This document shows positions 1 to 11,588 of a stretch of DNA of 64,000 nt, one piece after another (positions within the stretch are counted from its first letter, which is position 1; every line of letters begins with the position of its first letter). The DNA lies in NCBI GenBank assembly GCA_001414485.1, contig LLEY01000074.1, positions 124,001 through 188,000 of the forward strand, written 5' to 3'. This DNA is from Calycina herbarum (taxonomy: Eukaryota; Ascomycota; Leotiomycetes; Helotiales; Pezizellaceae). The translations under genes and the position numbers were made by a program. The notes beneath the pieces are model-generated. The model was not told the DNA's origin. It made no database searches and worked only from the letters and a program-made list of their open reading frames with translations.

Positions 1-2361
1 CCAAGACAACTAAAACTATTATTCGAGAATGTTTAGAAGGATTGCGAGATTGGTTTTTTATTTCTCCTAAAATGAAAACCTCGCTCAGAATGAGGTTTCC
101 CTTAGGCAAATTTCCGCTATTTTTCGATGGATACAAGGGCTAATATTTATTGAGTGCCACGGACCAAGCGCAGTACTCTTTTTAACGAAATCTCACCAAA
201 ACACCTACTTTTAATAAATATATTATAAGTTAGCTACACGTCCAAATAAGACTAAAACAACTTGATGCGAAGGAGAAATAGCAAGTTAATAACCTGTGAA
301 GAAGATGAAAGCTCTCCGTTGTATAATACCTTAAAATCGTAGATTTTGTAAGCACCACATTTTACAGTAGTAAATTTGGTGTGTGAGCAGCCTGAGGCCG
401 ACCACGCCGTGGCACTCGATACATATTAGCCCTTGTACATTTGATTTTTCGGATGCTCAAAAAGGTATCTTCAGTCGATTATTAAGTTGTCAAAGGGTTG
501 TAGATCAAGAACTTGGAACAGGACCAGGTAGGTACGGCATCCCAATCGCACCAAAAAGTCGGATTAACTAAATCGCAAATTGTTACTTTTTATAAGTATA
601 AAATAGAATAGTATTAAATTTAAGTCCCCTCTCCCTCTTCCCCCCTCTATCTATCTTAAGACCTAACAGTCTCATCTATAGCTACTAGCCAATTAGAGAA
701 TAGGGAGGAGAACAGGTACCACGTATATAGCAGTGACATTACCCCTCGCCTCCTCGCTATCGCTATCGCTGTCGCTGTCGCTGTCGCCTCCTTACTATTA
801 CCTCACTATCGTATCGCATTCTTACTATTATTTCTAGATAAATAATAGAGAGAGAGAGAGGAGAGGGGGGAAGAGGGAAGGGGAGGAATATGTTTGCTTC
901 CTCAACTCCCCTTACCCACGCTAGGAAAAACTTTCAGAAAAACTTTCCACCGAAATGTTTACTTACTAGCCTCGCCCCCTCTCCTCTACACACTTACCTA
1001 TACACAATGCATAGAAGAATAGAAAGAGCAGCAAGAGAGAGTAAGAAGTATTGTAATGCTCTCCTACCTCTTTTATAAAGGGACAGAATAAGCTTAGAGG
1101 CTTAAATAACAATTATTGAGTTCTACTAAATACTTGACTTTTGCGATTTGCGATTTGCGATTTAGTTGATTCCGACTTTTTGGTGTATCTGGGACGCCCT
1201 AGTAGGAGAAGTAGCTGGAGAAATATGGTGCGAATATTACCTGGGTTTCGGAAGTTGATTTGAAATAGCTGCGGGGTTACTTAGCGTATTTTTTAAGGGT
1301 AATTCCCAAGTAGCGACTATCGGAACTCTATTTTGGACTTGAAGATTTGCCGGAAACAACTGGATGTCCAAGTTGAAAAAAGTCCTGCAACCAACTAATC
1401 AGAAGAATCAGCATTTATTGATGGTGGCTGGAATCGGGATCAACAGGTACCGATCCACAAGTCGCTTGGATAAACGGCAACAGGACAATCTTATCTTTCG
1501 GCTTTAAGACGAAGGATATATAGAGTGCTTCATGCGCCTTCAAAATTTAAGGCTCAAGATGAGCATTGCTCATGTAGATATGACTGCATCAAAGTTATCT
1601 CCGCTGGCGTTAGGCGTTTAATTATTATTCCCGAAGAAGGATATCCTCAAAAGTTCTCAAAAGTTCTTTCTTGTCTCCACTCCAACGTCAGAAAGCAACT
1701 AGCATTATCACTAGCAGTACTGATATCATCATCCATCGACACGTTCTGAACGGAGTGCCGTACACTAGTACATATTTGAGGATCTGATGTCGGGGTGCAT
1801 TCCATCGCGGTGAAGGCTGAAGCTGACCATCACCTATGTGCGTTGATTTCTATCCGGGTCCTGGACAATATCCATATATCCAGAGAGAGCTCCGCACGGC
1901 TGTTCCTCCGTAGACCGCCATTTGGTTTTTTCTAATGAGCTTAAGCTTCTTATCAGAGATCTCACTGTCGATCAACGTTGGCGTGACTCAGCTGGTCCTA
2001 AAGCCCGAAGATCCAATGTCCTTTGTTGCTTTTCCCCCATACCAGACGAGCCACAAAATTCCATAGGCCTCTGACGTTTGATGAAACTCATTGGCGGCCC
2101 ACAATGCAATACTACCAACCTTGAAGCATCTTGGGTTAGTAAGAAATTTGGACAAGTTTGGTTGGTAATCGAGATGGTGAATTGTAACACAACCGAGCAG
2201 GAGTTAGGACTAAACCCCTTGATCCAATCAGTCTGAAATCTGTGCCGCTGAAGGGGATAAATTAGCATTTTCCCTACTCTCTTAGCTTTGCTCCCAGACT
2301 TCCTTCTTTTCTTTTCTCCTCGGCGTGGTTGAAATTCAACGAGCGGTAATCATCCTGCATC
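1..2361. other. Gene-free upstream region
   Basis: No convincing coding sequence is seen; the short open frames (for example 1525-1749 and 1972-2268) have no recognisable domain or codon signal. The stretch is AT-rich to about 1.1 kb, has a (TCGCTATCGCTGTC)-type simple repeat near 752-790 and a GA tract near 847-870, and holds the inverted-repeat element listed at 536-1198. The last few hundred bases, including a pyrimidine-rich run near 2278-2325, should contain the promoter and 5' leader of the ABC transporter gene. Confidence 0.6.
536..1198. mobile_element. Degenerate TIR element (MITE-like)
   Basis: Positions 536-583 and 1141-1198 are inverted copies of one another. Read inward, the left arm starts GGCATCCCAATCGCACC and the right arm GGCGTCCCAGATACACC; both then run through AAAAAGTCGGA and ACTAAATCGCAAAT. 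The right arm carries a threefold GCGATTT repeat. About 560 bp lie between the arms, with no open frame of note. I could not find an exact target-site duplication, so the outer boundaries are approximate. It is probably an old non-autonomous DNA transposon; the superfamily is unknown. Confidence 0.55.
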
Positions 2362-5300
2362 ATGTTTTACACTGCAGGTCCAGCAGAACACCCTGCCAAC
2401 GAAGGGGCAAGAGTTCCATTACACAATGTCGACGAGACAGAAGAACACCGCCGTGCACGCGAAGAGACCTCATCTTCATCGTCCGACAATGAAGTCGGCA
2501 ACCTCAGTGGAACCTGGGGTGAGAGGGACATTGGGGGGCCAGTCAATTTGCGGACTGCCATGTTGGAGTACGAAGAAATGAGACGCGAGTTGACCCAGCT
2601 TTCAAAAACCCGAAGTGCTCGAAGTGCAAAAACAGATAAATCTCAACCCACTAGATCTGGGTTGGGGAGAATGACGACAGGAGCAAGTCAAGCTAGTGGT
2701 CGATCACCTGTCGCCGCTGAACCACAACATAATATTGAAGATATTGAGCAACAGGAGAAGCCGGAAATATCTGATGAGGAAGAGGACTTCGAGCTGAGTG
2801 ACTTCCTCAAAGATGGGTTTTTCGAAAAGCGCCAAGAAGGAAAATCGGCGAAGAAGGTGGGTGTAGTCTACAAAAATTTGACGGTTGAGGGGGTCGGCGC
2901 CACCACAACTTTTGTCAAAACCTTACCCGGAGCAATCATGGGAGTAAGTCCAATTCCACTCTGGTATCTCCATAATAAAACTAACCAATTTTGGTAGACT
3001 TTTGGCCCGGATTTTTACAGATTACTGTCAAGATTCGTACCCTTTTTACCCCAGCTTGGCTCACAAGGCGAACGGAGAGATCTCATTCACGATTTCAGTG
3101 GCGTTGTGAGAGATGGAGAGATGCTTCTAGTTCTTGGTCGGCCAGGGAGTGGATGTAGCACTTTTTTGAAAGCCATCTCAAACAAACGAGAAGGATTTGC
3201 AGGTGTGACTGGAGATGTCTCTTATGGTGGCATCCCTGCTAAAGAGCAACTTGAAAATTATCGTGGAGAAGTTGTTTATAATGAGGAAGATGATCTACAC
3301 TTCCCCACACTCACTGTGGAGCAGACCTTAAACTTTTCGCTTTCAAACAAGACGCGGAAACATGAGAAGGGAGATATTCCGGTCATCATTGGAGCTCTAC
3401 TTAAGATGTTTGGTATAACTCACACACGACATACTCTAGTTGGTGATGTAAGTATAAAATCCTCTTTTATGTTGTCCTCTTCCTACCAGAATTAGTATCT
3501 AATTATGGGTAGGCTTTCGTGCGAGGGATCTCTGGTGGAGAACGAAAACGTGTATCAATTGCAGAGACCTTGGCTACAAAATCTACTGTCGTATCTTGGG
3601 ACAACAGTACACGAGGACTAGACGCCTCGACAGCCCTTGACTATGCCAACAGTCTCCGGGTTATGACTGATATTTCAAACCGGACCACCCTAGTTACGTT
3701 GTATCAAGCCGGAGAAGGAATCTATGAGCTGATGGACAAGGTTTTGGTGATTGATGAAGGAAGAATGATTTACCAGGGTAAGGCCAATACCCACAAACCA
3801 CAATTCAATACTCAGCGAGTCTAACATACAGAATAGGGCCTGCAAATGAAGCCAAACAATACTTTGAGAACCTAGGCTATATTTGTCCAGATAGGAAAAC
3901 TACTCCCGACTTCTTAACATCTATTACCGATCCAGATGAACGCAAATTCCGAGACGATTTCGAAGGCCCAATTCCTAAAGGGCCCATTGAATTGGAGAAA
4001 GCCTTTCGAGAAAGCGAATCCTACAAGCATGTTCTCCAGGATATTGATTCTTACGAGACAATGTTACGGGAGTCTGACCATGCCGATGCTAAAGAGTTCA
4101 AGCAGACAGTTCAAGAGGGCAAGTCAAAAACTGTTTCCAAACGCTCACCTTACACGGTATCTTTCATCAGACAGGTTCTTGCTTGTACCAAACGTGAATT
4201 TTGGCTCACCTGGGGTGACAAGACAAGTCTATACACCAAATTCTTCGTCATAATCTCCAACGCTTTCATTTTCGGCTCCCTTTTCTATGGTCAAACTACC
4301 GATACCATGGGTACTTTTTCGCGCGGTGGTACTCTATTCTTCTCGATCCTCTTTCTGGGATGGCTTCAGTTATCGGAGTTGATGAAAGCTGTTGGTGGAA
4401 GAGCAGTTATTGCAAGACATAACGATTATGCTTTCTATCGACCTTCGGCAGTTGTTATTGCCCGAGTACTTCAAGATATACCGCAGGTACTGATGTATGT
4501 TGCACCATTTTCAGTAATTATGGTAAGTAACTGCGCCCACTGAGATATTTACTCGACTGCTAATTAGACGATAGTATTTCTTAACTGGACTTGATGTTGA
4601 TGCAAGCAAATTCTGGATTTATTTCCTCTTCATCTACATCAGCACCCTATGTATCACTTCACTATATCGAATGTTCGCAGCTCTCTCCCCAACAATCGAT
4701 GATGCTGTGAGATTTTCTGGAATAGCACTGAATCTCTTGATGTAAGTCGTACCTTCCCCCTTTTATAAATCGCCCAAGCTAATAATTTCCAAGTATCTAT
4801 ACTGGATACGTGATTGCCAAACCACAATTGATTTCCCAGTATATCTGGTTTGGTTGGCTGTATTACGTCAATCCTGTCGCTTATAGTTTCGAGGCAGTTC
4901 TTTCCAACGAGTTTGGAAATAAGGAGATCCAGTGTGCTCCAGAGCAAATTGTTCCGTCAGGACCCGGGTACAATAACCCGCTTTATCAGGGTTGTGCTAC
5001 ACCCGGTGCGCAGATCGGCTCTTTGAACGTACCGGGATCGACATATCTGAAGACTGCTCTTGATTACTCTAGAAGTAATTTGTGGAGAAACTTTGGTGTT
5101 GGTAAGTTTACTTAGTCCCCAGAAACAGAGCTTTGAAACCTGAGAACTAACCAATTTCGTAGTAATTGCATTCACGGTTCTCTACATACTCGTCACTGCT
5201 GCAGGATCCGAACTTTTCAATTTTACTGCTAGTGGGGGAGGAGCTTTGGAGTTCATCAAGAGTAAAACGACGAAGAATAAAGTCAAAGGAGCTACTGCAC

Positions 5301-7529
5301 CCGCCTCAGATGTTGAAAAGGGTGCAAGTGAACCAACGAGTACATCCGTTCGACCAAGTAGAACTCTTTCCCACGCACAAGAAGAGGAGATTTTGCGAGA
5401 AATTGAGGGAGCTGGAAGTGCGTTCACTTGGGAAAATGTCTCTTATACGGTACCTTACAATGGTGGCGAGCGCCAACTATTGAATAAAGTCAGCGGTTAT
5501 GCCAAACCTGGTTGCAGTAAGTACTTCTAATTGTTCATGACAGCTCCTTTTGGTGGATAAACTAACCGAGTTCCATAGTGATCGCTTTAATGGGTGCTTC
5601 TGGTGCAGGCAAAACAACTCTGCTAAACACTCTTTCCCAACGTCAAAAGATGGGTGTAGTCTCTGGGGACATGTTAGTTGATGGACGACCACTTGGAACA
5701 GAATTCCAAAGAGGAACCGGTTTCTGCGAGCAGATGGATCTTCACGATGGCACACAAACCATCGAAGAAGCATTACAATTCTCAGCCATTCTCCGACAGG
5801 ACCGCGATGTTCCCAGAGCAGAGAAACTCGCATATGTCGACAAAATAATTGACCTTCTCGAACTTCGGGAAATAAAGGATGTTTTGATAAGATCTCTTGG
5901 AGTTGAACCACGAAAGAGAGTTACGATTGGTGTCGAACTGGCAGCGAAACCCAACCTTCTTCTATTTTTAGACGAGCCCACTTCAGGTCTTGATAGTCAG
6001 AGTGCAGACAGCATCATCCGCTTCTTGAAGAAACTCACTCAAGCTGGTCAAGCAATTGTCTGTACCATCCATCAGCCATCCGCAAACTTATTTCAGCAAT
6101 TTGATATGGTTCTTGGTTTGAATCCCAACGGCAACACCTTCTACTTCGGAACCATTGGAGAAAGTGGCTCTGATGTCATCAAATACTTTGCCGATCGAGG
6201 GGTGCAATGTCCGCCAACTAAGAACGTAGCCGAGTTCATCCTGGAAACAGCTGCTAAAGGAGGAAAACGAGAAGACGGAAAAAGACTAAACTGGAGTGAC
6301 GAATGGCGCGAATCCGAACAAGCGAAACAACTCAACGAAGAAATTCAAAGAATCAAGGCCAAAAGAGGAGAATTTGAACCTAATTTAACTATCCAGCAGC
6401 ACGAATTCGCTTCAACAGTTTTCTCTCAAACCACCGAGCTTACGAAACGTCTTTTTGTCAACTACTGGAGAGATCCGTCGTATTTGTATGGAAAAATCTT
6501 CACCTCGGTCATCATCGGAATCTTTAATGGTTTCACGTTTTACTCTTTGGGTAACACGATTGCTGATATGCAAAATCGGATGTTTACTTTATTCTTGATT
6601 CTTTTGATACCTCCTACCATTGTCAATGGAGTTGTTCCTAAATTCTATGGCAACAGAGCACTATGGGAAGCGAGAGAACTCCCTTCTCGAATCTATGGAT
6701 GGTTCGCTTTCTGCAGTGCCAATGTGTTGGCCGAGATCCCAATTGCAATCTTTGGAGCAACGATTTACTGGGCTCTTTGGTACTGGGCAACGGGTCTCCC
6801 GACAGACTCTTCAACCTCTGGCTACGTCTTCCTCATGGTCGTTCTTTTCGTACGTCCCCATTTTCCCTAGATGCTTTCCAAAACTTGAAGAACGCTAACC
6901 AAGAACAACAGTTCCTATTCCAAGCATCATGGGGCCAATGGATCTGCGCCTTTGCCCCCTCGTTCACAGTAATCTCCAACATTCTTCCCTCGTTCTTCGT
7001 CATCTTCTCCCTATTCAACGGAGTAGTCCGTCCCTACGATGCTATCACTCCATTTTGGAGGTACTGGATGTACTGGCTCAACCCCTCAACCTACTGGATA
7101 GGCGGCGTCCTCTCCGCTACTCTCCCTGGAACCGAAATATCCTGTTCTCCAACCGAAGCAGCGTATTTTAATCCCCCACCCGGATCATCATGCTTCACCT
7201 ACGCCCGAGACTTCGTCACACAAATCGGACAAGGATATCTCATAAATCCCGATGACACGACGAATTGTGGGTTTTGCCAGTATAGGAATGGAGATGAGTA
7301 TATGAGGACGCTCAATATTACACCGGGAGATAAATGGAGGTATTTCGGTATCTTCCTTGCGTTCTGCTTTACGAATTGGGGATTGGTTTATTTCTTTATT
7401 TATACTGTGAGAGTGAAGGGGTGGAGCTTTGGGATTGCGAGTTTGTTTGGGGGTGTAGAGAGAGGTTTTGGTTGGGTGGTTAAGAAAATAAGGGGAGGGG
7501 AGAAGAAGAGGGAGGTTAAAGAGGTGTAG
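2362..7529 (+). CDS. PDR-type (ABCG) multidrug ABC transporter
   Basis: Nine exons join in frame to 1566 aa: 2362-2943, 2998-3447, 3513-3777, 3837-4522, 4575-4741, 4794-5101, 5163-5516, 5579-6849 and 6912-7529, with GT..AG borders throughout. The order is NBD1-TMD1-NBD2-TMD2, as in yeast Pdr5/Snq2. NBD1 has Walker [10 protein letters not shown] (about residue 241), signature [12 protein letters not shown] and the Walker B variant [15 protein letters not shown]2 has canonical Walker [10 protein letters not shown] (about 943), signature [15 protein letters not shown] and Walker [14 protein letters not shown]. This asymmetry of degenerate NBD1 and NBD2 motifs is normal for fungal PDR pumps. The family exports fungicides, plant defence compounds and metabolites across the plasma membrane; the substrate here cannot be read from sequence. 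The first 190 residues are a Ser/acidic-rich cytosolic leader. The start is the first ATG of the frame. Nothing looks broken. Closest group is probably the BMR1/brefeldin-resistance type, a tentative placement. Confidence 0.95.
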
Positions 7530-8551
7530 GACCTCGCTTAATTTGTTTCTAGTTCCAACTTGAATCAGGAATTGAGAAGTAATCCTGGCATAACTAAGCC
7601 TAGAAATTTCTCTAGAGCATTGTTACCAAGTCAAGTAGCAGCTGGCAATCCGCTTTACTTCTCCGTTGCCTCTATTCTCTCAGCCATTTTGCTGTTTTTT
7701 TTTGTACGGTAGTTCAGTAGATCTCAAACACGTATTTTTGCACAGTAACTCATTAGTCCCCCCCACCAGGGGTTGCAAGAATTCGTGACTATAGCCCCCT
7801 CGCGCTTTCCCTTCTACAATTATCCTAATACTTCTAGGAGAATAAAGACAATGTAAACATAATTGTTCTAGTCGTTTAAGATAATTAATTTGATTTTCCG
7901 GGTTTTGGTCGAACAATCAATCGGGGATACAGAGTAAAGGGTTTCTCTCTTAGTCAGTTACGCAACCCCTAGTGCCCCCACACCCACTTTTCCGCTCCCA
8001 AAGAATTGGGGAACACGTGTCAGGGTCACGCAAAGCTGCTCCAGGTTATAAAGCAAGCTTCTTCAGTTAGTGTGCCGGTCCTTTTCAAAGCAAGTATAGA
8101 AGGGTTGCAGGAGTGATCATTCCTAGAAAGACCATATTTGCCACGGTCTGCCCGTGTAAATTCTAGACGAGCCGCGAGTATATACACTTGGGAAATCGAG
8201 GGGAGCTTTTTTTATAGTTGAGGGGAGGGTTTGAGTTTGGGTGTTAGATCACATAGAGAGAGGGCAAGTAAGTGTGCAAGTTACCCTTTAGAAATCATCT
8301 TCGATTACTTCGGACCTGGTATTCTCTATCAGCAAAGCAGCATTTAAAACAAGATAGAGGTAATAATTTAAATCACCGGAACAGGGACATGAATGAATAC
8401 TAATTGATTGAAGAAGGTTGGCAGGCGTCAAACCAACAACCCTGAACCGCGACTGAGAGGCAGACAACGACACCCAGATGATGCAACTGTTGAGTAGGTT
8501 ATTACTTGCGAAAGAATTCAGACACTCACTAAACACACGTCAGCATTATGT
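7530..8551. other. Convergent intergenic region
   Basis: This lies between the 3' ends of the ABC transporter (+) and the amidoligase (-). It contains the dispersed repeat at 7763-7917 and otherwise no gene. The small open frame 8288-8536 on the minus strand has no recognisable features. Confidence 0.6.
7763..7917. repeat. Dispersed repeat, copy 1 (partner at 53992)
   Basis: This segment, from CCACCAGGGG to GGTCGAACAAT on the plus strand, aligns almost without gaps to 53992-54135 at roughly 65-70% identity by eye. Shared blocks include CACCAGGGG, GAATTCG, AATAAAG and TGGTCGAACAAT. On the minus strand both copies keep fairly long open frames beginning FDQ, but the frames diverge between copies, so I take this as DNA-level repeat homology and not a conserved gene. 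It could be a SINE, solo LTR or MITE fragment; no terminal repeats or target duplication were recognised. Confidence 0.6.
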
Positions 8552-9709
8552 TTATAAGAAGAGTCCCCTCTTTTCGTAAAACACGGCTTCTACAGGTCGA
8601 CCGATTGCTCTAAGAAGATCGATAACAGTAAAGTCCTTATTATCATCGATGTGACTCGAAAGAAACTTATCGAGCGAATCAGAGTCAACTGTGTTGGCGA
8701 ATTCAACGAGTCCTACGCATACGTTAATCCAGTTAACGACCCTCTCAGGATCCAAGGTCGCCTCGTGCTGGCGGAATTCAATCGTTTTTTTTGGTTCTCG
8801 CCACCTGAGCAATATCTCCTCCAGGTTGTAAAGGTTGTAATCTAGAACCCCTACCATCTCGTTGGTTGTCAGCTTCACAATTTCGTTGATTGTTCCATGG
8901 TTTCTAAGTCTCAGTAGCTTAGACAGACCCACTTTCGTACCCATTAGTCCATTGGGTAGACTTTGACCAAGTACCGAATCCGCGCGTAGGCTGGTTTCAC
9001 CGACTCGACGAGATCTCGGGTGTAGTGTGTCGAGTCTATCGGAGAAGATCCACAATACAGACATTAGGTTGCAGAGTACTTTTTTCTCAAAGCCCTTTTC
9101 TGCGTTGCCGATGTGAACGTGCAAACCTGTACCGTGCGGGCAAGAAATTCTGTATTCTTGAGTAAACAATTGTGTAAAGGCTGAAATATGAAGCCGTGAC
9201 TCTTCGCAATAATAGAGTGGGGGGCAAGTGATTTCAGTAGACATGAATTCATAGCGCTCTCTGGAATAGTTTTCTAATGACGCATCATCCTTAACTTCCC
9301 ATTTGTCTACGCAAAAATAGGTATCTGACTTACCCTCTGACCATGCAGGCAGTCCGACGTTAATAAGCGTGCTAGTCATGTGCTCGTAAGCTTCATCTCG
9401 CTCTTCCTCAAATTCCGACAATCCATCAACAATCCCATAGATCTGGCGAGGATCTTGGGGATCGGGGTCAGGGTGATTGGTTTTGTACGCTAGATAGAAT
9501 TCAAATTCCACTCCGAAAGTAAGTTTTGGTCGACTTGGAAAGTTGTCAATCTTTGGTACCTCTTCTTCTTCTCCTCCTTCCGTTAGTCTGCTTGGCGCTG
9601 GTGTTTGGTGTTCCTCTGAGGGGGTGTCAATCTCTTGTGTACCTTGGGGAATACGTTCTTCCCCCTCTTCTCCCCGTCTCGAGAACGCATCTCTAATCCT
9701 TCTAAGCAT
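8552..9709 (-). CDS. Putative amidoligase (COOH-NH2 ligase) family protein
   Basis: This is a single-exon frame of 385 aa starting at the first true ATG (9709); a TTG three codons upstream is ignored. The first 45 residues are acidic and Pro/Ser-rich, probably disordered. The rest fits the putative amidoligase family (Pfam PF12224): an early LTFGVEFEFYL with two acidic residues, a central GTGLHVHIGN, and a late TIEFRQHEATLD, matching the conserved E-x-E, G-x-H-V-H and E-F-R-x-H signatures that should line the active site. By family analogy with glutamine-synthetase-fold ligases it would form amide bonds between a carboxylate and an amine using ATP; the substrate is unknown. No partner biosynthetic gene sits beside it. 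Upstream and downstream genes are unrelated. It appears intact. Confidence 0.8.
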   Translation of the reverse strand: MLRRIRDAFSRRGEEGEERIPQGTQEIDTPSEEHQTPAPSRLTEGGEEEEVPKIDNFPSRPKLTFGVEFEFYLAYKTNHPDPDPQDPRQIYGIVDGLSEFEEERDEAYEHMTSTLINVGLPAWSEGKSDTYFCVDKWEVKDDASLENYSRERYEFMSTEITCPPLYYCEESRLHISAFTQLFTQEYRISCPHGTGLHVHIGNAEKGFEKKVLCNLMSVLWIFSDRLDTLHPRSRRVGETSLRADSVLGQSLPNGLMGTKVGLSKLLRLRNHGTINEIVKLTTNEMVGVLDYNLYNLEEILLRWREPKKTIEFRQHEATLDPERVVNWINVCVGLVEFANTVDSDSLDKFLSSHIDDNKDFTVIDLLRAIGRPVEAVFYEKRGLFL

Positions 9710-11588
9710 TGTTGACAAATTTGAAGGGGAAAAAATTGGTTTCTTTTGCTGTAAGAGATGGCTTACTTTTACGTAATTTATTGGTAATTTCCGTTCGATT
9801 CTTTTATTAATTCTCCTTCTGTCGAATATTGTGGAACTTATACATAGCTAGGAACAAGTAACTCAATTGTATCCGCTTTATTTTATTACATGTTTTGGAA
9901 ACTTCTTTGAGAGAGTTAAGAATTGTGCCTTTTAACAACTTTTAAATGAATGGCTTTGTTATATTCCTTTCTCATATAACAAAGAACTTACAAGAGCATC
10001 TAATAGTAGTCTACCGACATGTCAAGAATATTCCCATCAATGCCAATTCGCCTTCCCACAAACCCTGAAAACGAAAAAAATATATTTACAAGTACGAGAC
10101 CGGGTCGTTACTCTCCGTACACCTACATTCCGTCGCGATTCTAGAAAAATTGTAGATATCATTCAAGAGCAGTTAGAAGATTCATAAACTCAAATTTCTC
10201 ATTGTTCTAAACTTTGTCGAGAAATGCTTTTGATTAACCTAGACCGTTCATACAACTTAGCTCTATCTACGGGTTTTCTCCGTCTTGAGCTACCAAAGCC
10301 TTGCATCGTGAAGACTTTACTTTGAACTCATTTGCTTCTAGGGTTATCAGCCAGCGGTGCAAACACAGCGGAAAAGAGTTTTGCCAAATATTTATGCGAG
10401 TATCGATGAGGGTTAAGGTGAACTTCCAGAGTTCCATCCTACTAGACCGGACACCCTTTCCCGATACCTCCTCAACGTCTCTCTATTTGCCATCTTCACT
10501 TCCCTAGAACCTCATCCTAATCCCGCTTCCCCCTTCTATCTCACAACTCCCCCTTCTATCTCACAACTCTCACTTAACCACCCTTCGTTTCTCTAATTAA
10601 AATTCCATTGCTCCATCTTCGCTTCCTCCAGAACTCACTTCCCCATCCCTCCACAACAACAATCCATGCCCCCTCTTCCTCTCCCACCTCCCACCCCAGT
10701 GCTCCCCGCAAGCTTACTCCGAATTCCCCAAAAGCCAAGCTACCAAGCTACCAAACCACCACAACCCCACAACCATCATCTTTCCAACCCGCTCAAAAAT
10801 CCACCCCACTCATTCAGGAAACACATAAGAGATAAGAGCTACCGAGAATCACACCGTGTTCTTCTCTCACACCTTTGCCAACGAACGAGAGGGAGCAAGT
10901 CAACGAGGGAGGGAGGGAGGGAGTCTTGGGGGAATTTTCGTGCTGTTTGTTTTTCTTGAGTCAATAATCAGGATATATGGCTACGAGGGAGGACGGAGAT
11001 GTGGATAAGGCTGGAGGAAGGGTGTGAAGACTTACCATAGCAATGCAATGCCCCAAAGCCTTTCAAATATCACAAGCACACAAATCAGGTTCACAAGCAT
11101 ACACGGCATCAAAATTACAAAGGGTATCGTTTCATCATTCCATTCCATTCCACTATCTGTACAAACATGGAAAAGAAACATTGTAGAAAAACACTGCTTG
11201 CTTGCTTGCTTCATCTTTCTTCTTTTCCCACATCACCATATAACCCCCACCAACGCATCCATGAACCCCACCTGAATATGAACTGTCATCGTTCGTCAAG
11301 ATTCTCCCCTTGGACATGAGAAAAGAAGAAAATTAAACCAGGATTTTAATCCCCCCCATTACAAATGTAGCAAGAATTCCAAAACCCCGGCGCCCTTTCT
11401 TTCTTCGAATCTTTGAACGAGGGAGGTGGGTTGGGGCCGAAGGAAGGTGAGTGTGAGGGATATCTATTAAACAAGCAAAGGTTCCAAGAAGCACGCCTTT
11501 TTCGCAGAATAAACAAGACTCAAGGAGGAAAATGCTAGGTATTACGCGCTGGTGAGAAAACAAGGTAGACAAAGATGATATATCCTCT
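9710..11588. other. Intergenic region, no gene seen
   Basis: This contains the promoter side of the amidoligase (right of 9709) and the 3' flank of the ammonium permease. There is a 20-bp tandem duplication at about 10531-10570 (unit CCCTTCTATCTCACAACTCC), a GAGG run near 10905-10921 and a CTTG run near 11195-11210. Short open frames (10608-10959, 11024-11275) are low-complexity and show no domain. Confidence 0.6.

Noticed and set aside
7680..7916. Minus-strand frame beginning FDQNPEN as a small gene
   Set aside because: The related copy near 54 kb keeps similar DNA but shifts frame part-way, so coding conservation is not supported.
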